Below, piece after piece: positions 42,957 through 51,910 of a DNA stretch of 64,000 nt. This stretch comes from Stenotrophomonas panacihumi (GTDB lineage Bacteria; Pseudomonadota; Gammaproteobacteria; Xanthomonadales; Xanthomonadaceae). The first letter of the stretch is position 1. Each line of letters starts with the position of its first letter. Made by a program: the position numbers and the translations under genes. Location of the stretch: the NCBI RefSeq assembly GCF_001431645.1, contig NZ_LLXU01000035.1, positions 1 to 64,000 of the forward strand, given 5' to 3'. A model generated the notes under the pieces. It was given only the letters and a program-made list of their open reading frames with translations. It was not told the origin of the DNA and searched no databases.

Positions 42957-44028
42957 GTAGCGCCTCCGCTGCCATGTCGATGCGGTATAGCTTGGTGCAT
43001 CGGCAGTTGATCGTTTCCTCAGGCGGCGCGCCCAAGCTCGTGTCGCCCGGGAACATCATCTGCGCCCCGTTGGGAGAGACGAAAGGTTCGCCGAAGGCGC
43101 GCTTCTGGCCGCTCATCTCCTGGTGCGTGTGCCGCGTGCGCCTGTCGCCCGTAGCCGACCATGTGCCGATGACGTTCTCGGGCGCCAGGCCGCCGGCGGC
43201 GATGTGCTGCCGGAAGGATTCTTCCCGGCCGGCGCTCAACGCCGTGATCGATTCGGCCCGGGCGATGGTCTCGCCCCGCAGCGCCAGCAGCCGGTCGGCG
43301 TACCTGCCGGCGATCTTGTCGATGTCCGCTGGCGAGACCGGCCGACGGGCCTGCATAGCACGCCGGACAGCGGCGTCGAAGCGCTTGTCGCGCCGCTGGC
43401 GATCGAAGTACTGCGCCATGCGTCCCGGATCGCCGCTGGCCAGCTCAGCGCGCATGTTCGCCACGAACTGGGCCTGCTGGGACGTCAGCCCGACCACGCC
43501 GCCGGCGCGCTGCCCGGTGGCACCGGCACGCCCGACGAGTTCGAGCGCCGTCTGGCGCGGGTTGCGCCCTGCGGCCAGGCCCTGCTGCAGCACGACACGG
43601 ATCACCTCGCGTTGGTCGTTGACGATGCCGGTGATCAGCCTTGCCGAGTTCTGCTGCAGCCAGCGCTCGGCGACCGGGTTGCGCAGGTCAAACTGCGTGC
43701 GCAGCACGGGAGCGGTGGCCTTTGGCCGGTAGCTGCCCGTGACCACCGGATCCAGCTTGAGCCGGATCGCCGGCATCTCCTTCGTCGCCACCGCGCCGCC
43801 GGCCTTGAATGCGCCACGCAGGGCCTCGGCAAGGTCCGCGAAGCGCGGTTCGTCCAGGCCCAGGACCGTGAGCACGTCGTCCACCCGGCCGGCCTGCATC
43901 AGGTCGGCGATGACCTGCACCGCGGCCTCGTTCGCCACGCTGCGCACCGCCTTGAGGAAGGCCCGCTGAAACGCCGGCTCCAGCTGCACCGCCAGCTGAT
44001 CCAGTTGGCGGGCGGTGGCTGCGGCCAT
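42937..44028 (-). CDS. head morphogenesis/minor head protein (Mu gpF/SPP1 gp7-like), 363 aa
   Basis: The C-terminal part has the signature of this family: RAESITALSAGREESFRQ, GTWSATGDRRTRHTHQEMSG and the closing cysteines in NCRC. The N-terminal two thirds are helical. Such proteins sit on the portal inside the head and in some phages travel with the DNA. It overlaps both neighbours by a few bases, so translation is coupled. Confidence 0.82.
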   Translation of the reverse strand: MAAATARQLDQLAVQLEPAFQRAFLKAVRSVANEAAVQVIADLMQAGRVDDVLTVLGLDEPRFADLAEALRGAFKAGGAVATKEMPAIRLKLDPVVTGSYRPKATAPVLRTQFDLRNPVAERWLQQNSARLITGIVNDQREVIRVVLQQGLAAGRNPRQTALELVGRAGATGQRAGGVVGLTSQQAQFVANMRAELASGDPGRMAQYFDRQRRDKRFDAAVRRAMQARRPVSPADIDKIAGRYADRLLALRGETIARAESITALSAGREESFRQHIAAGGLAPENVIGTWSATGDRRTRHTHQEMSGQKRAFGEPFVSPNGAQMMFPGDTSLGAPPEETINCRCTKLYRIDMAAEALRGQQVR

Positions 44029-44384
44029 TACTTCCTCGCATGGAACTCGTAGAGAAGGACCTGCGCGCCGGGAGAGATAGGCTGCAGGTCAAACAAGTGG
44101 TACAGCTGGCCGCCCAGCAGGATCCGGTCATCCTTGGTCGGCGTGATGTCGATGGCGGTGGAGATGAGCCCCAGCTTGTCCCCGCGCAGCACCAGCGTGG
44201 CGTCGCGGTTGGTCAGACTGTATTCGGTCTCCACGACCTTGCAGTCGTGCCGCGTCGGCGGCCCCGGCTGCGGGTTGTAGGCCGGCCCGGTGGGCACCCC
44301 ATCCCGTTCCAGCTGGGAGGCGTAGCCGTAGCGAGCGATCAAGCGCTGGGCGGTTGCCTGCAGGCGATCGTAGAAGGCGCTCAT
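44028..44384 (-). CDS. head-tail connector/head-closure protein, 118 aa
   Basis: A small beta-rich protein with a helical start (YDRLQATAQRLIARYGYASQ) and the closing GGQLYHLFDLQPISPGAQV, resembling head-closure proteins of siphophages. It overlaps the next upstream gene by 4 bases. Named by position and general pattern. Confidence 0.65.
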   Translation of the reverse strand: MSAFYDRLQATAQRLIARYGYASQLERDGVPTGPAYNPQPGPPTRHDCKVVETEYSLTNRDATLVLRGDKLGLISTAIDITPTKDDRILLGGQLYHLFDLQPISPGAQVLLYEFHARK

Positions 44385-44896
44385 ACGACGAGCACCGCGG
44401 GCGATGTCAGCCGGGTGAGAAGCAGCGGCGCCAGGATCTCATCGATCACCGGCACGACCGGCCGGTTCGGAGTTGCAGTTCCTTCGCCTTCGGCTGCCGC
44501 GTAGGTGACATCGATGGGCCCGACCTTCTCGCGCGTGACCTGCGCGCTGGCCACGAAGTCCGGCGACAGGCTGCCCGGCTCGGTCAGCTCGCGCACGGCC
44601 GCCTCGTAGGTTGCCCGTTCGACTTCGTCGGGCACCAGGTCAATCGGGAGCTCATTGCCGTCGTAATCGACGGCGCCGGTGCGGGGCCACTCGTTCGGCT
44701 GGCCCCGCCCCTCCGTGCGCACGCCGGGGAACATCGAAGCCCAGCGGCCCGAAGGCAGCAGGTAGCGGTAGCGTCCATCGATGTAATCCGTGGCGCGGAC
44801 CAGCGCGGCCGTGCGCGCCTCGTTGCTACCCTCACCCCACGCGGTGTTACCGCGCGCAGCGTGGTAGCCGTCCGCACCTTCCAGCGTGCCGTACAT
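44381..44896 (-). CDS. head-tail adaptor ('DnaT-like' family), 171 aa
   Basis: The opening YGTLEGADGYHAARGNTAW and ALVRATDYIDGRYRYLLPSG match a phage family often labelled 'DnaT-like ssDNA-binding protein', but its constant place after the capsid gene and its helical bundle pattern speak for a head-tail adaptor. The DnaT name is misleading here. Confidence 0.7.
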   Translation of the reverse strand: MYGTLEGADGYHAARGNTAWGEGSNEARTAALVRATDYIDGRYRYLLPSGRWASMFPGVRTEGRGQPNEWPRTGAVDYDGNELPIDLVPDEVERATYEAAVRELTEPGSLSPDFVASAQVTREKVGPIDVTYAAAEGEGTATPNRPVVPVIDEILAPLLLTRLTSPAVLVV

Positions 44897-44899
44897 GGG

Positions 44900-45415
44900 T
44901 CAGCTCCCGGTGCCGCCGGCGGCGGCCTTCTGTGCCTCGTCCAGCGCGGCGCGCAGCTTCTCCACGCCCCAGCGCTTGTCGAACTTCACCTTCGCAGCTT
45001 CGAGCTGGGCGATCAGCTCCGCCTTTTCCTCTTCGGTGCTCGGCGCGGCCGCTTCGGCCTTGAGCTCCGCGAGCTGGCTACCGATGTGCGAATCGCGATC
45101 CGCCTGGGTCAGCGAGTTCCAGGCTTCCAGCTCTAGGCCCGACGCTTCGAAGGCCTGGCGCACCAGGTCGTCCAGATCGGTGACCTTGTCTTCGATCAGC
45201 GGCACGTCGGCCGGCAGGTTGCGGGTGCCGATGATCGCCGCCTTCGCCGAGTCCTTGCCCTCGATCAGGATGCCGGCGGCGATCCACGCCTGGACCACGG
45301 CGTTTTTCTTGAGAGTGGCCCAGTCCGGCACCGGGGCCGGCACTTCCGGTACCAGCACCTGGCCGCTCGGAAGCCCCAGCGGCGTCGCGTGCTTGTTGAT
45401 GATCTGCATGTGCAT
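44900..45415 (-). CDS. hypothetical structural-region protein, 171 aa
   Basis: A beta-rich start (MQIINKHATPLGLPSGQVLV) is followed by a helical, Glu/Ala/Lys-rich half (AELIAQLEAAKVKFDKRWGV) that ends in a small HeH/LEM-like segment (KRWGVEKLRAALDEAQK). Such proteins lie between capsid and connectors in many proteobacterial siphophages; the role is unknown, perhaps head decoration. Confidence 0.55.
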   Translation of the reverse strand: MHMQIINKHATPLGLPSGQVLVPEVPAPVPDWATLKKNAVVQAWIAAGILIEGKDSAKAAIIGTRNLPADVPLIEDKVTDLDDLVRQAFEASGLELEAWNSLTQADRDSHIGSQLAELKAEAAAPSTEEEKAELIAQLEAAKVKFDKRWGVEKLRAALDEAQKAAAGGTGS

Positions 45416-45455
45416 GCTCCAGTAGGACCCCGGCGCGGTGCCGGGGTCGTGAGGG

Positions 45456-46385
45456 TCAGATGCCGTCCAGGTAGACGACGTCCTTCGGCAGGCGCACGTC
45501 CAGGCCGCCCAGGCGCATCACGCCGGGGATATCCCAGCGCAGCGGACCCGACTGGTACACCGGCAGGAACCGGTGCGGCATCGGCATGTGCAGCTTCAGC
45601 ACGTTCGGATCCTTCCGATACGCGATCAGGCGGGCCACGCCACCGGCACCGGCGGTATCCAGGCCGCGCAGTCCGCGCACGGTGAGCTGGCGACCGGTGG
45701 CGGCGTTGTACACGTTGTTGGCCAGGAACCACTGCAGGATGGTCGCGTCGCTGTTGTCGCTCATCTTGCGAGTCGCGATGGCCAGGTACTTCGACCACGG
45801 CACCAGCAGCGTGTCGGCGATCGAGGTCGTGTTGGTGCCGTTGAACACGTTGAGCAGCGACGCGTTCATGTCCGCGACGATCTGGTCCGGCGTCGCAGTG
45901 TTCCAGCTGCCGGTCGGAGCGGCCACGGGCGTGACGTTGGTAGCGTTGAACAGGCCGCTGAAGCCCTTCTGGCTGTCGCCCTGCAGTGCGACGCGGTCCA
46001 CCAGCTCCTCCGCCGCGCGGCGGGCGGCCATGGCGTCCTCGCTCGGCAGGTTGATGCCCAGCATCTGGGCGCGGCCGATTTCCTCCCAGCCGTAGCCGTA
46101 GCCGATGCCCGCGGTGTACACCGGGGTCTCGAACTTCGAACGGGTGGTACCGGCGCGGGGGATGTCGTCCGCGTTGCCGTTGATCCAGTCGGCCTTGCCG
46201 TACTGGTCCGACGAGAAGTAGGTCACCGAGGTGGCGAACTCGCTGCCGGAGGTATCGACCGGGATCAGGTCGCGGTACTGCACGTCCGGATAGACCGTGC
46301 GGTAGACGCCCGGCTCGATGATCGAGGCCTGGGCGATGACGAAGCCCAAGGCTGCCTGGGCGTCGATGACGGGGATTGCGCTCAT
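45456..46385 (-). CDS. major capsid protein (DUF2184 type), 309 aa
   Basis: Contains TAGIGYGYGWEEIGRAQMLG and ALQGDSQKGFSGLFNATNV, typical of the DUF2184 capsid family, and ends with RWDIPGVMRLGGLDV. It follows the small capsid-cement candidate and the protease/scaffold gene, the usual order. Length about 310 aa is normal for this family, which needs no large N-terminal delta domain because the scaffold is separate. Confidence 0.85.
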   Translation of the reverse strand: MSAIPVIDAQAALGFVIAQASIIEPGVYRTVYPDVQYRDLIPVDTSGSEFATSVTYFSSDQYGKADWINGNADDIPRAGTTRSKFETPVYTAGIGYGYGWEEIGRAQMLGINLPSEDAMAARRAAEELVDRVALQGDSQKGFSGLFNATNVTPVAAPTGSWNTATPDQIVADMNASLLNVFNGTNTTSIADTLLVPWSKYLAIATRKMSDNSDATILQWFLANNVYNAATGRQLTVRGLRGLDTAGAGGVARLIAYRKDPNVLKLHMPMPHRFLPVYQSGPLRWDIPGVMRLGGLDVRLPKDVVYLDGI

Positions 46386-46397
46386 GTGGTCGGCTCC

Positions 46398-46865
46398 TTA
46401 ACCGAGACGGACGACGGCCAGCTGGCCAGCCGCGGTGGTGCTGGTGTCCCAGCGGGCGCCGGCGATGGCGGTGTTCGACGTGGCCACGTTGGTGAACGTG
46501 CCGGTCGGGGTGACGTAGACGGCATCGCCGGCGGCGACCGCGACAGCGGCCACGACCCAGATGTCGCCCTTGGTGCTGACGCGCGCCGACTCGCCGACAC
46601 CGAAGCTGTCGACCGCGCGTCCGGTCACCTGGCCGCCGGAGACGCTGAGGCCCGAAGCCGAGCGATCCAGCAGGGTGATGCCCACGAACTTGCCAGTGGT
46701 GAAGGCCGCGACGCTCTTGTCGGTGGCGCCCTGCTGCACCGGCTTGCCGAAGGCGATCGCCGCGCCCTCGACGGTGCGCGAGATGATGGTGGCCGGCACC
46801 ATCGTGGCCTGTGCGCCGGCGACGGCGGCCGGCTGGTTGTCCGGGTAGTTGGTCTGCAGTGCCAT
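46398..46865 (-). CDS. capsid cement/decoration protein candidate, 155 aa
   Basis: Beta-rich, Ala/Gly/Val-dominated protein without cysteines (ISTKGDIWVV-like and VAAGDAVYVTPTGTF segments), typical of small head-decoration proteins. It lies 12 bases upstream of the capsid gene and 3 bases downstream of the protease/scaffold gene. No named family can be claimed with certainty. Confidence 0.6.
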   Translation of the reverse strand: MALQTNYPDNQPAAVAGAQATMVPATIISRTVEGAAIAFGKPVQQGATDKSVAAFTTGKFVGITLLDRSASGLSVSGGQVTGRAVDSFGVGESARVSTKGDIWVVAAVAVAAGDAVYVTPTGTFTNVATSNTAIAGARWDTSTTAAGQLAVVRLG

Positions 46866-46868
46866 GGC

Positions 46869-47996
46869 TTAGGCCTCCTTCTGGCCGGCGGTGCGATAGT
46901 CCAGGCCCTGGACCGAGGCGGCGTAGCCGTTGTCTTTGACGGCAACCGGAGTGCGGTTCGCGCTGTCGCCCAGTGCGCGGACCACCGGGTCCTTCTTCGC
47001 GTCCTCGACGAGGATGTCGAAGCGCGCCTGGACGTAGTCGTCCGACTTGCCGGCGACCGCGGCGTCGCCGAGCTTTCCGACGACGGCGGTCTTGCGGACT
47101 TCGGCGTCGCTCTTGCCGCGGTAGTCCGCGTCGTGGATCGACTTCGCCGCGGCCACCAGGTCACCGCGCTCCTGCACGCGAGCGTCGATGGCCGCGGCAT
47201 CCAGCACCTTGCCCTTCAGGTCGTCGATGGTGGCGTCGCGCTTGGTGATCTCCGCGTCCTTCGCGGTGATCGCGGCGGTGTGCTCGGCCGCCTGGCGCTG
47301 GGTGGCTGCCTGCGAGTCGCTGAGCTGGCGCTGCAGCTTCTCGATGGCCTGGGCGCCGGCGTCAGTGGTTTCGACGGAAAGACCGTCCACCACGACCGTG
47401 CGCGTCTTGATGTCGCTCATGGATTTCTCCTGTTTGTGATGGGCGCGCGGATCCAGAGCACCGGGATGGCGCCCATCCCCGATGCGAAGTTGGTCGCCGC
47501 CCCGGGCCTTCTTGACCAGGGCGACGTGGTTCATGCGCAGCTGCGTCTGCACTGCGTCGTAGGGCTGGCCTTCCGGCGTGACACCGTCGCGGAACACGAT
47601 CTCGGCGCTGTAGCCCATCGACAGCTCGCGCTTGCCGGACTCGTAGGCCTTGATCGCCGCGGCATCCATGAGCACCAGCGGCACTCGCACGAACTGGCCG
47701 TCGCGCACCACCTCCGCGCCCGTGGCGCCGGCGGAGACCGCCTTCCAGGTGTCGGCGTCCACCATCTGCGCCGGGTGCTCGACCGTGACCGGCCGGTAGG
47801 CGTAGCTGTGCATCGCGTCCTGCGCGAAGACCTCCTCCGGCGGGCGGTACACCCGCACGATGGGGATGTCCGGGCGGCCCAGTTCCGAGCCCAGGTATTC
47901 CTGGATGCCGGTGCGGGCGACCTTGGCGTCGGCCACGAGGTAGCCGTCCGCGGTGCGGCGTGGCGCCGACACCGAGACTCGATCGGTGAGAAACAT
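46869..47996 (-). CDS. DUF2213 head protease with C-terminal scaffold, 375 aa
   Basis: Residues 1-175 have the DUF2213 pattern (MHSYAYRPVTVEHPAQMVDA, ELSMGYSAEIVFRDG, NHVALVKKARGGDQLRI), a family of prohead proteases. Residues 193-375 are helical and charged (IEKLQRQLSDSQAATQRQAA), like a scaffold. ATG 47996 starts 4 bases after the portal stop. An in-frame internal ATG at 47420 with its own AGGAG suggests a separate scaffold product of 183 aa, as lambda makes Nu3 from within gene C. Confidence 0.8.
   Translation of the reverse strand: MFLTDRVSVSAPRRTADGYLVADAKVARTGIQEYLGSELGRPDIPIVRVYRPPEEVFAQDAMHSYAYRPVTVEHPAQMVDADTWKAVSAGATGAEVVRDGQFVRVPLVLMDAAAIKAYESGKRELSMGYSAEIVFRDGVTPEGQPYDAVQTQLRMNHVALVKKARGGDQLRIGDGRHPGALDPRAHHKQEKSMSDIKTRTVVVDGLSVETTDAGAQAIEKLQRQLSDSQAATQRQAAEHTAAITAKDAEITKRDATIDDLKGKVLDAAAIDARVQERGDLVAAAKSIHDADYRGKSDAEVRKTAVVGKLGDAAVAGKSDDYVQARFDILVEDAKKDPVVRALGDSANRTPVAVKDNGYAASVQGLDYRTAGQKEA
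47420..47431 (-). promoter_or_regulatory. internal ribosome-binding site and start for a scaffold protein
   Basis: AGGAG (47431-47427) stands 6 bases before an in-frame ATG (47420) exactly at the junction between the protease domain and the helical scaffold part. Confidence 0.65.
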
Positions 47997-48000
47997 GGGT

Positions 48001-49809
48001 TTACTCCTCGCGGACCTTCGACTTCCGGTCGGTATCCAGGGGTTCGAAGATCTCCGGGCCCAGCACGATGGCGCCGCGGTACGGCTCCACGGCTTCCAGG
48101 TCGACCTCCCCGGACGCATAGGTGAACGTGATGTGCGGCTGGTACTCGGGCCAGTCCCACGACGCGCCAGCGCCCTTGATCGCCTCGTGGCGCCAGGACA
48201 GCTCCAAGCTGTTGAACAGCAGCACCACCGCGCCCTCGCCGAACTTTTCGATGAGCCGCGCGCCGCCGGGCTTGATGGTCATCCCACCGTTCTCGCCCGA
48301 GGCCCAGTCGCTGCCAGCTTTCATCCAGTCCACCGGATCGCGGCTGAAGGCGATCGTGACGTGCAGGTCTTCCGCCGGCAGCGTGGTCTCGAAGCCCTGC
48401 TCCTTTGCCCAGGCGATGATGTCGGCCGCGTTGGTCACCTTGCGGTGCACATACAGCGGCCGGGGCATCGCGTCGGTGGTCAGCATGGCGGCGGCGACGT
48501 CGTCCGCATCCGGATCCACCTCGCCCTCGTCGGTAGGCACGTAGTCCGCCATCTCCGATTCCAAGCCCGGTGCGACGCCCGCCTCCGTGAGCATGTTGAC
48601 TGCCACCTTGGACAGCACGTCGTCAGGCAGCAGCCGCGTGTCGGCGATGGTCTTGATCGTGTCGGCCGTGGTCTTGCCGATGTCGGCGCGCTCCTTGTCC
48701 GTGCTCTGCCACAGGCTGCGCCAGCTGTAGAACAGCTCAGCCGGCCGCGTGCCCAGCGAAGACCGGATCAGGCACTCGTCCAGCACCGACAGCGCCGGCG
48801 TCAGCACCAGCTCCTGGCCGGAGCGGATCCGGTCGTAGTAGTTCCGGATGTCGCCCTCGCCTGTGGAGTTGAGCCCGCTGGGCGACTGGCCCAGCAGACG
48901 GGTCACCGGAATGTCGGCCGCGCCGCTGACCAGCTGCATGAAGGACATCATCACGTCGGTCAAGCCGGCGAAGTTCGTCTGCTTGTTGCTGTAGGTCTCC
49001 TCGCCGTCCAGCACCAGCATGCCGTTGATGCCCTTGGCCATCGCCGCCAGCTGCAGACGCTTCAGCAGCTCCGCCTCGTAGGCCGGCTCCGAGAGGCTGT
49101 TCATCAGGTTGGGGATGTTGATCACATCCACCTTGGCTTCGAACACGAGCGAGGCGATGTTCGCGGCCGTCGAGTCGGCGTTCTTCACTGCATCCATGAC
49201 AGCCAGCAGCACCGAGTCGCCCCAGCCGTCGCCGACGTCAAGTTCCGGATCCGGCTTCGGCGCGCCGTGGTAGATGACCAGCCGCGACGGGTGGATATTC
49301 ACCTGGCCACCGGCGGCGGTGCTCAGCGTGTAGACGCTCGGCTTGCCGTAGTTGGGCGACTCCGGATCACGCTCCAGCTCGCCCGCCTTCAGTACGCGGC
49401 GCGTCAGCACGTTGAGGTGCCGAATGCCGTCCTTGCCGATACGGGTCGGATCGAGCGGCAGGCTCGGGTTCGCATCGCCGGTGCCGATGTATAGCGCGGC
49501 ACCGCCGAACAGCCGCGCCTTGAAGCTGGCTTCCAACGACTTGCCCTGCAGGCCGAGGCGCTTCTCCTCTGCCTCGATCGCGCTGATCTCGTCTTGCTCG
49601 GCATTCCACGTGCGCCAGTTGCGGTGCGCATCGAGTGCCGGGATATCCACGATCTTTCGCGGCAGCCATGCGCCACGGTAGGCGTTGGCCAGCTGGTGGT
49701 CGTCCATCAAGGGCAGCAGGTAGAGGCTGGCAGCGGCCTTGTCCCGCGGCGTGCCCAGGTTCGCGACCAGGTTGACCAGCCCGTCGCGGATTGTGGCGAG
49801 CTTCCCCAT
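48001..49809 (-). CDS. portal protein (DUF1073 type) with C-terminal Acb1-like 2H-phosphoesterase domain, 602 aa
   Basis: Residues 1 to about 430 form a portal of the DUF1073 type (YRGAWLPRKIVDIPALDA, LVIYHGAPKP, DIPVTRLLGQSPSGLNSTGE). From about residue 448 (MPRPLYVHRKV) a second domain begins with two histidine motifs, HVTIAF at 483 and HITFTY at 559, the H-x-T pair of 2H phosphoesterases. Anti-CBASS nuclease Acb1 has this fold and destroys cyclic nucleotide signals. The portal ring role is certain from context; enzymatic anti-defence activity is inferred from the motif pair and family resemblance. It overlaps terL by one base. Confidence 0.85.
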   Translation of the reverse strand: MGKLATIRDGLVNLVANLGTPRDKAAASLYLLPLMDDHQLANAYRGAWLPRKIVDIPALDAHRNWRTWNAEQDEISAIEAEEKRLGLQGKSLEASFKARLFGGAALYIGTGDANPSLPLDPTRIGKDGIRHLNVLTRRVLKAGELERDPESPNYGKPSVYTLSTAAGGQVNIHPSRLVIYHGAPKPDPELDVGDGWGDSVLLAVMDAVKNADSTAANIASLVFEAKVDVINIPNLMNSLSEPAYEAELLKRLQLAAMAKGINGMLVLDGEETYSNKQTNFAGLTDVMMSFMQLVSGAADIPVTRLLGQSPSGLNSTGEGDIRNYYDRIRSGQELVLTPALSVLDECLIRSSLGTRPAELFYSWRSLWQSTDKERADIGKTTADTIKTIADTRLLPDDVLSKVAVNMLTEAGVAPGLESEMADYVPTDEGEVDPDADDVAAAMLTTDAMPRPLYVHRKVTNAADIIAWAKEQGFETTLPAEDLHVTIAFSRDPVDWMKAGSDWASGENGGMTIKPGGARLIEKFGEGAVVLLFNSLELSWRHEAIKGAGASWDWPEYQPHITFTYASGEVDLEAVEPYRGAIVLGPEIFEPLDTDRKSKVREE

Positions 49810-51377
49810 CAGAGTGCGTTCCCGAGGTTGTAGGTACTGCCGGTGACCAGTTCGGCGAATGCGCCGGAGAGCGCGTCGACCTGGTCGTCATGCTTCGCGT
49901 TGGGGAACTCGGCGATCTCATCGAGGAACGCCTGTACCCATGGGCCGTTCACCAGCTTGATGTTCCCGGCCTCGGCCTGTGCCTCGACCGGCGTGGCGCG
50001 GACCTCCTTCGAGCCCGACTCCAGCGCTGCCTTGATGTCCCATCCCGCGAGCAGCTTCACCTGGTGCGCGGCGTTGCTCTTGCCGGCGGCGCCCGGGTCC
50101 TGCGGGATGCGAACCTTGATCGTCTTCCCGTCCTGCAGCGCCGTGTTCTTGAGCATCCGCTCAACGCCAGCAGGCGACACCTGATCGCGCACCACGTCGA
50201 GCACGTAGTACGTGCCGGCGCTCTCTCCCAGCAGCAGACCGACGGTGTAGTCCGGATCGCCGCTGGTGGCCTCCTTCGGATCCGTGGCGGCGAAGTCCCA
50301 CCGCCGGACCTTCCGGACATTGGAGATGGCCGGCGCCGCTTCCACGACCTCGAACCATTCCCGCTTGAATTTGCCGCCATCGCGCGGCGTCGGCCGCTGC
50401 TGGTACTGGCCGGCGTAGGCGTATGAGCCCTTCGCCCGCTTCAGCCTGGCGATTTCCGCCGCCGGGAAGCGCTCCGGGAACAGCAGCTCGCCATCCTCGG
50501 TGCGCGGATCTTCGAAGAACAGCTCGCCGTCGATGTAGGTGCGGCACGGCCCGCCGGTCTTCTTCCCGTCCTTGTCGATGCGCTCGGCCTCGAACTCCAT
50601 GGGGAGGTTGAGGTGCACGAAGCCCAGGTCAAGCTCCAGCGCCACCGCCGCGACGTCCTGCTGGTGCAGGCGCTGCATGATGATCACCATCGCCGACGAC
50701 GTGATGTCGTTGAGGCGGTCGGTGATGCCCTCGCGGAAGATGCGCACCGTGGTCTTGCGCTCGGCGTCGCTCTCGGCCGTCTCGGTCGAATGCGGGTCAT
50801 CCACCTTGACCCGGTCGCCGCGGCCGCCCGTCATCGAGCTGAAGGGACGCGCCTCGCTGAAGCCGTTGGCGGTGTTCTCGAACTTGCCCTTCGCGTTCTG
50901 GTCGCCGCGCAGCTGCAGGGGCCAGAGCGCCTGGTACTGGTCGCTGTCGATCAAGCGCCGCAGTTTCAGGTTGTCGCGCAGGACGTTGGGCTGGCTGTAC
51001 GACGTGGCCAGCATCTGCAGGTCGGGCCGACCGGCCGGGCCCCACTCCCACGCGGTCCAGAAGACCATCAGGAGCGACTTCATCATGCCCGGCGGCACGG
51101 TCATCAGCAGGAACTGGATGCGGCCCTCGGTGACGGCCTCCAGGTGCCGGCACATGGCCTGCAGCGCCCATCCGAACTTCAGGGGCCGCGTGGGCTCCAG
51201 GATCTTCCAATGCTCTCGGATGAACCCCTCGAGCGTCTGGCACCGGGCCCGGATTGCCTCGCCCTGCTCGGCGATGCGCGCACGCTCGGCCTCAGCCTTC
51301 CTGCGCGCCCTCTCCGCTCGGATCTCCGCCAGCGTCGGCAAGCGGACCGAGGATCGATTCCAGGCGATCGAGTTCAT
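49809..51377 (-). CDS. terL: terminase large subunit, 522 aa
   Basis: The motor that packs DNA into the prohead. The ATPase has an atypical Walker A (TVPPGMMKS, K100) and a Walker B-like VKVDDPHS. The nuclease domain shows RRWDFAATDP, PQDPGAAGKS and the terminal HDDQVDALSGAF with acidic metal ligands. The start overlaps terS by 86 bases in another frame; no later ATG precedes the ATPase core closely, so 51377 is kept. Confidence 0.92.
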   Translation of the reverse strand: MNSIAWNRSSVRLPTLAEIRAERARRKAEAERARIAEQGEAIRARCQTLEGFIREHWKILEPTRPLKFGWALQAMCRHLEAVTEGRIQFLLMTVPPGMMKSLLMVFWTAWEWGPAGRPDLQMLATSYSQPNVLRDNLKLRRLIDSDQYQALWPLQLRGDQNAKGKFENTANGFSEARPFSSMTGGRGDRVKVDDPHSTETAESDAERKTTVRIFREGITDRLNDITSSAMVIIMQRLHQQDVAAVALELDLGFVHLNLPMEFEAERIDKDGKKTGGPCRTYIDGELFFEDPRTEDGELLFPERFPAAEIARLKRAKGSYAYAGQYQQRPTPRDGGKFKREWFEVVEAAPAISNVRKVRRWDFAATDPKEATSGDPDYTVGLLLGESAGTYYVLDVVRDQVSPAGVERMLKNTALQDGKTIKVRIPQDPGAAGKSNAAHQVKLLAGWDIKAALESGSKEVRATPVEAQAEAGNIKLVNGPWVQAFLDEIAEFPNAKHDDQVDALSGAFAELVTGSTYNLGNAL

Positions 51378-51819
51378 CTTCGGAAAGCTTGCTCAGGTCG
51401 TAGGTGCCCACGGCACCGGAATGCTTATGGCGCTCGACCAGCAGGCCGGCCAGCTTGGCCTTACCCATGGTGGCCGCGACGGCGGCGCTGGGCTGCCGCT
51501 CCCGCAGGGCCATGCCGCGCGCCTGCTCCAGTTCCTCGGCCAGGCTCTCCACCGTGATCTCGGCCTTCTTCGCCAGCCGAGCCTGCCCTGCATCCACTGC
51601 AGCACGTACCTGAGCATTCCTTAGCAGGCGGCATGCTTGGACCTCTGCAGACCCCGGTGCATAGCCGGCGCGGGTGGCCGCCTGCTTCCCGTTCTGGTCC
51701 TTCAGGTACTCGAGCACGAAGCGCTGCTGCTTCGGGGTCAGGCCACCCGACTTGGCAGGCGCAGCCTTGGGTGCCAGCCGGCGCGCTGCCCTCCGGGCTT
51801 TCGAATTTGACTTGGGCAT
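51292..51819 (-). CDS. terS: terminase small subunit, 175 aa
   Basis: Basic N-terminus (SNSKARRAARRLAPK), then the Terminase_2 signature LTPKQQRFVLEYLKDQNGKQ with AATRAGYAPGSAEVQACRLL, a helix-turn-helix that selects phage DNA, followed by helices for oligomer formation. It lies directly upstream of terL. Confidence 0.9.
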   Translation of the reverse strand: MPKSNSKARRAARRLAPKAAPAKSGGLTPKQQRFVLEYLKDQNGKQAATRAGYAPGSAEVQACRLLRNAQVRAAVDAGQARLAKKAEITVESLAEELEQARGMALRERQPSAAVAATMGKAKLAGLLVERHKHSGAVGTYDLSKLSEDELDRLESILGPLADAGGDPSGEGAQEG

Positions 51820-51843
51820 GGGTAGACGCCCCCGGGAGGGCTT

Positions 51844-51870
51844 AAGTGGGTGGGTGCATCGGCATACAAT
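51844..51870 (+). promoter_or_regulatory. promoter candidate for the protease cargo gene
   Basis: TACAAT, one mismatch from the -10 consensus, lies near 51863-51868, with TTAAGT about 17 bases upstream as a weak -35. It points at the + strand protease gene starting at 51911. Confidence 0.5.
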
Positions 51871-51910
51871 CTCGCCGCGATGGCCTCAGGGCCCTATCCG
51901 AGGACGACTC

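Noticed and set aside
44381-44896. DnaT-type replication protein
   Set aside because: The family label exists, but the gene lies among head-tail connectors, far from replication genes; an adaptor role is more plausible.
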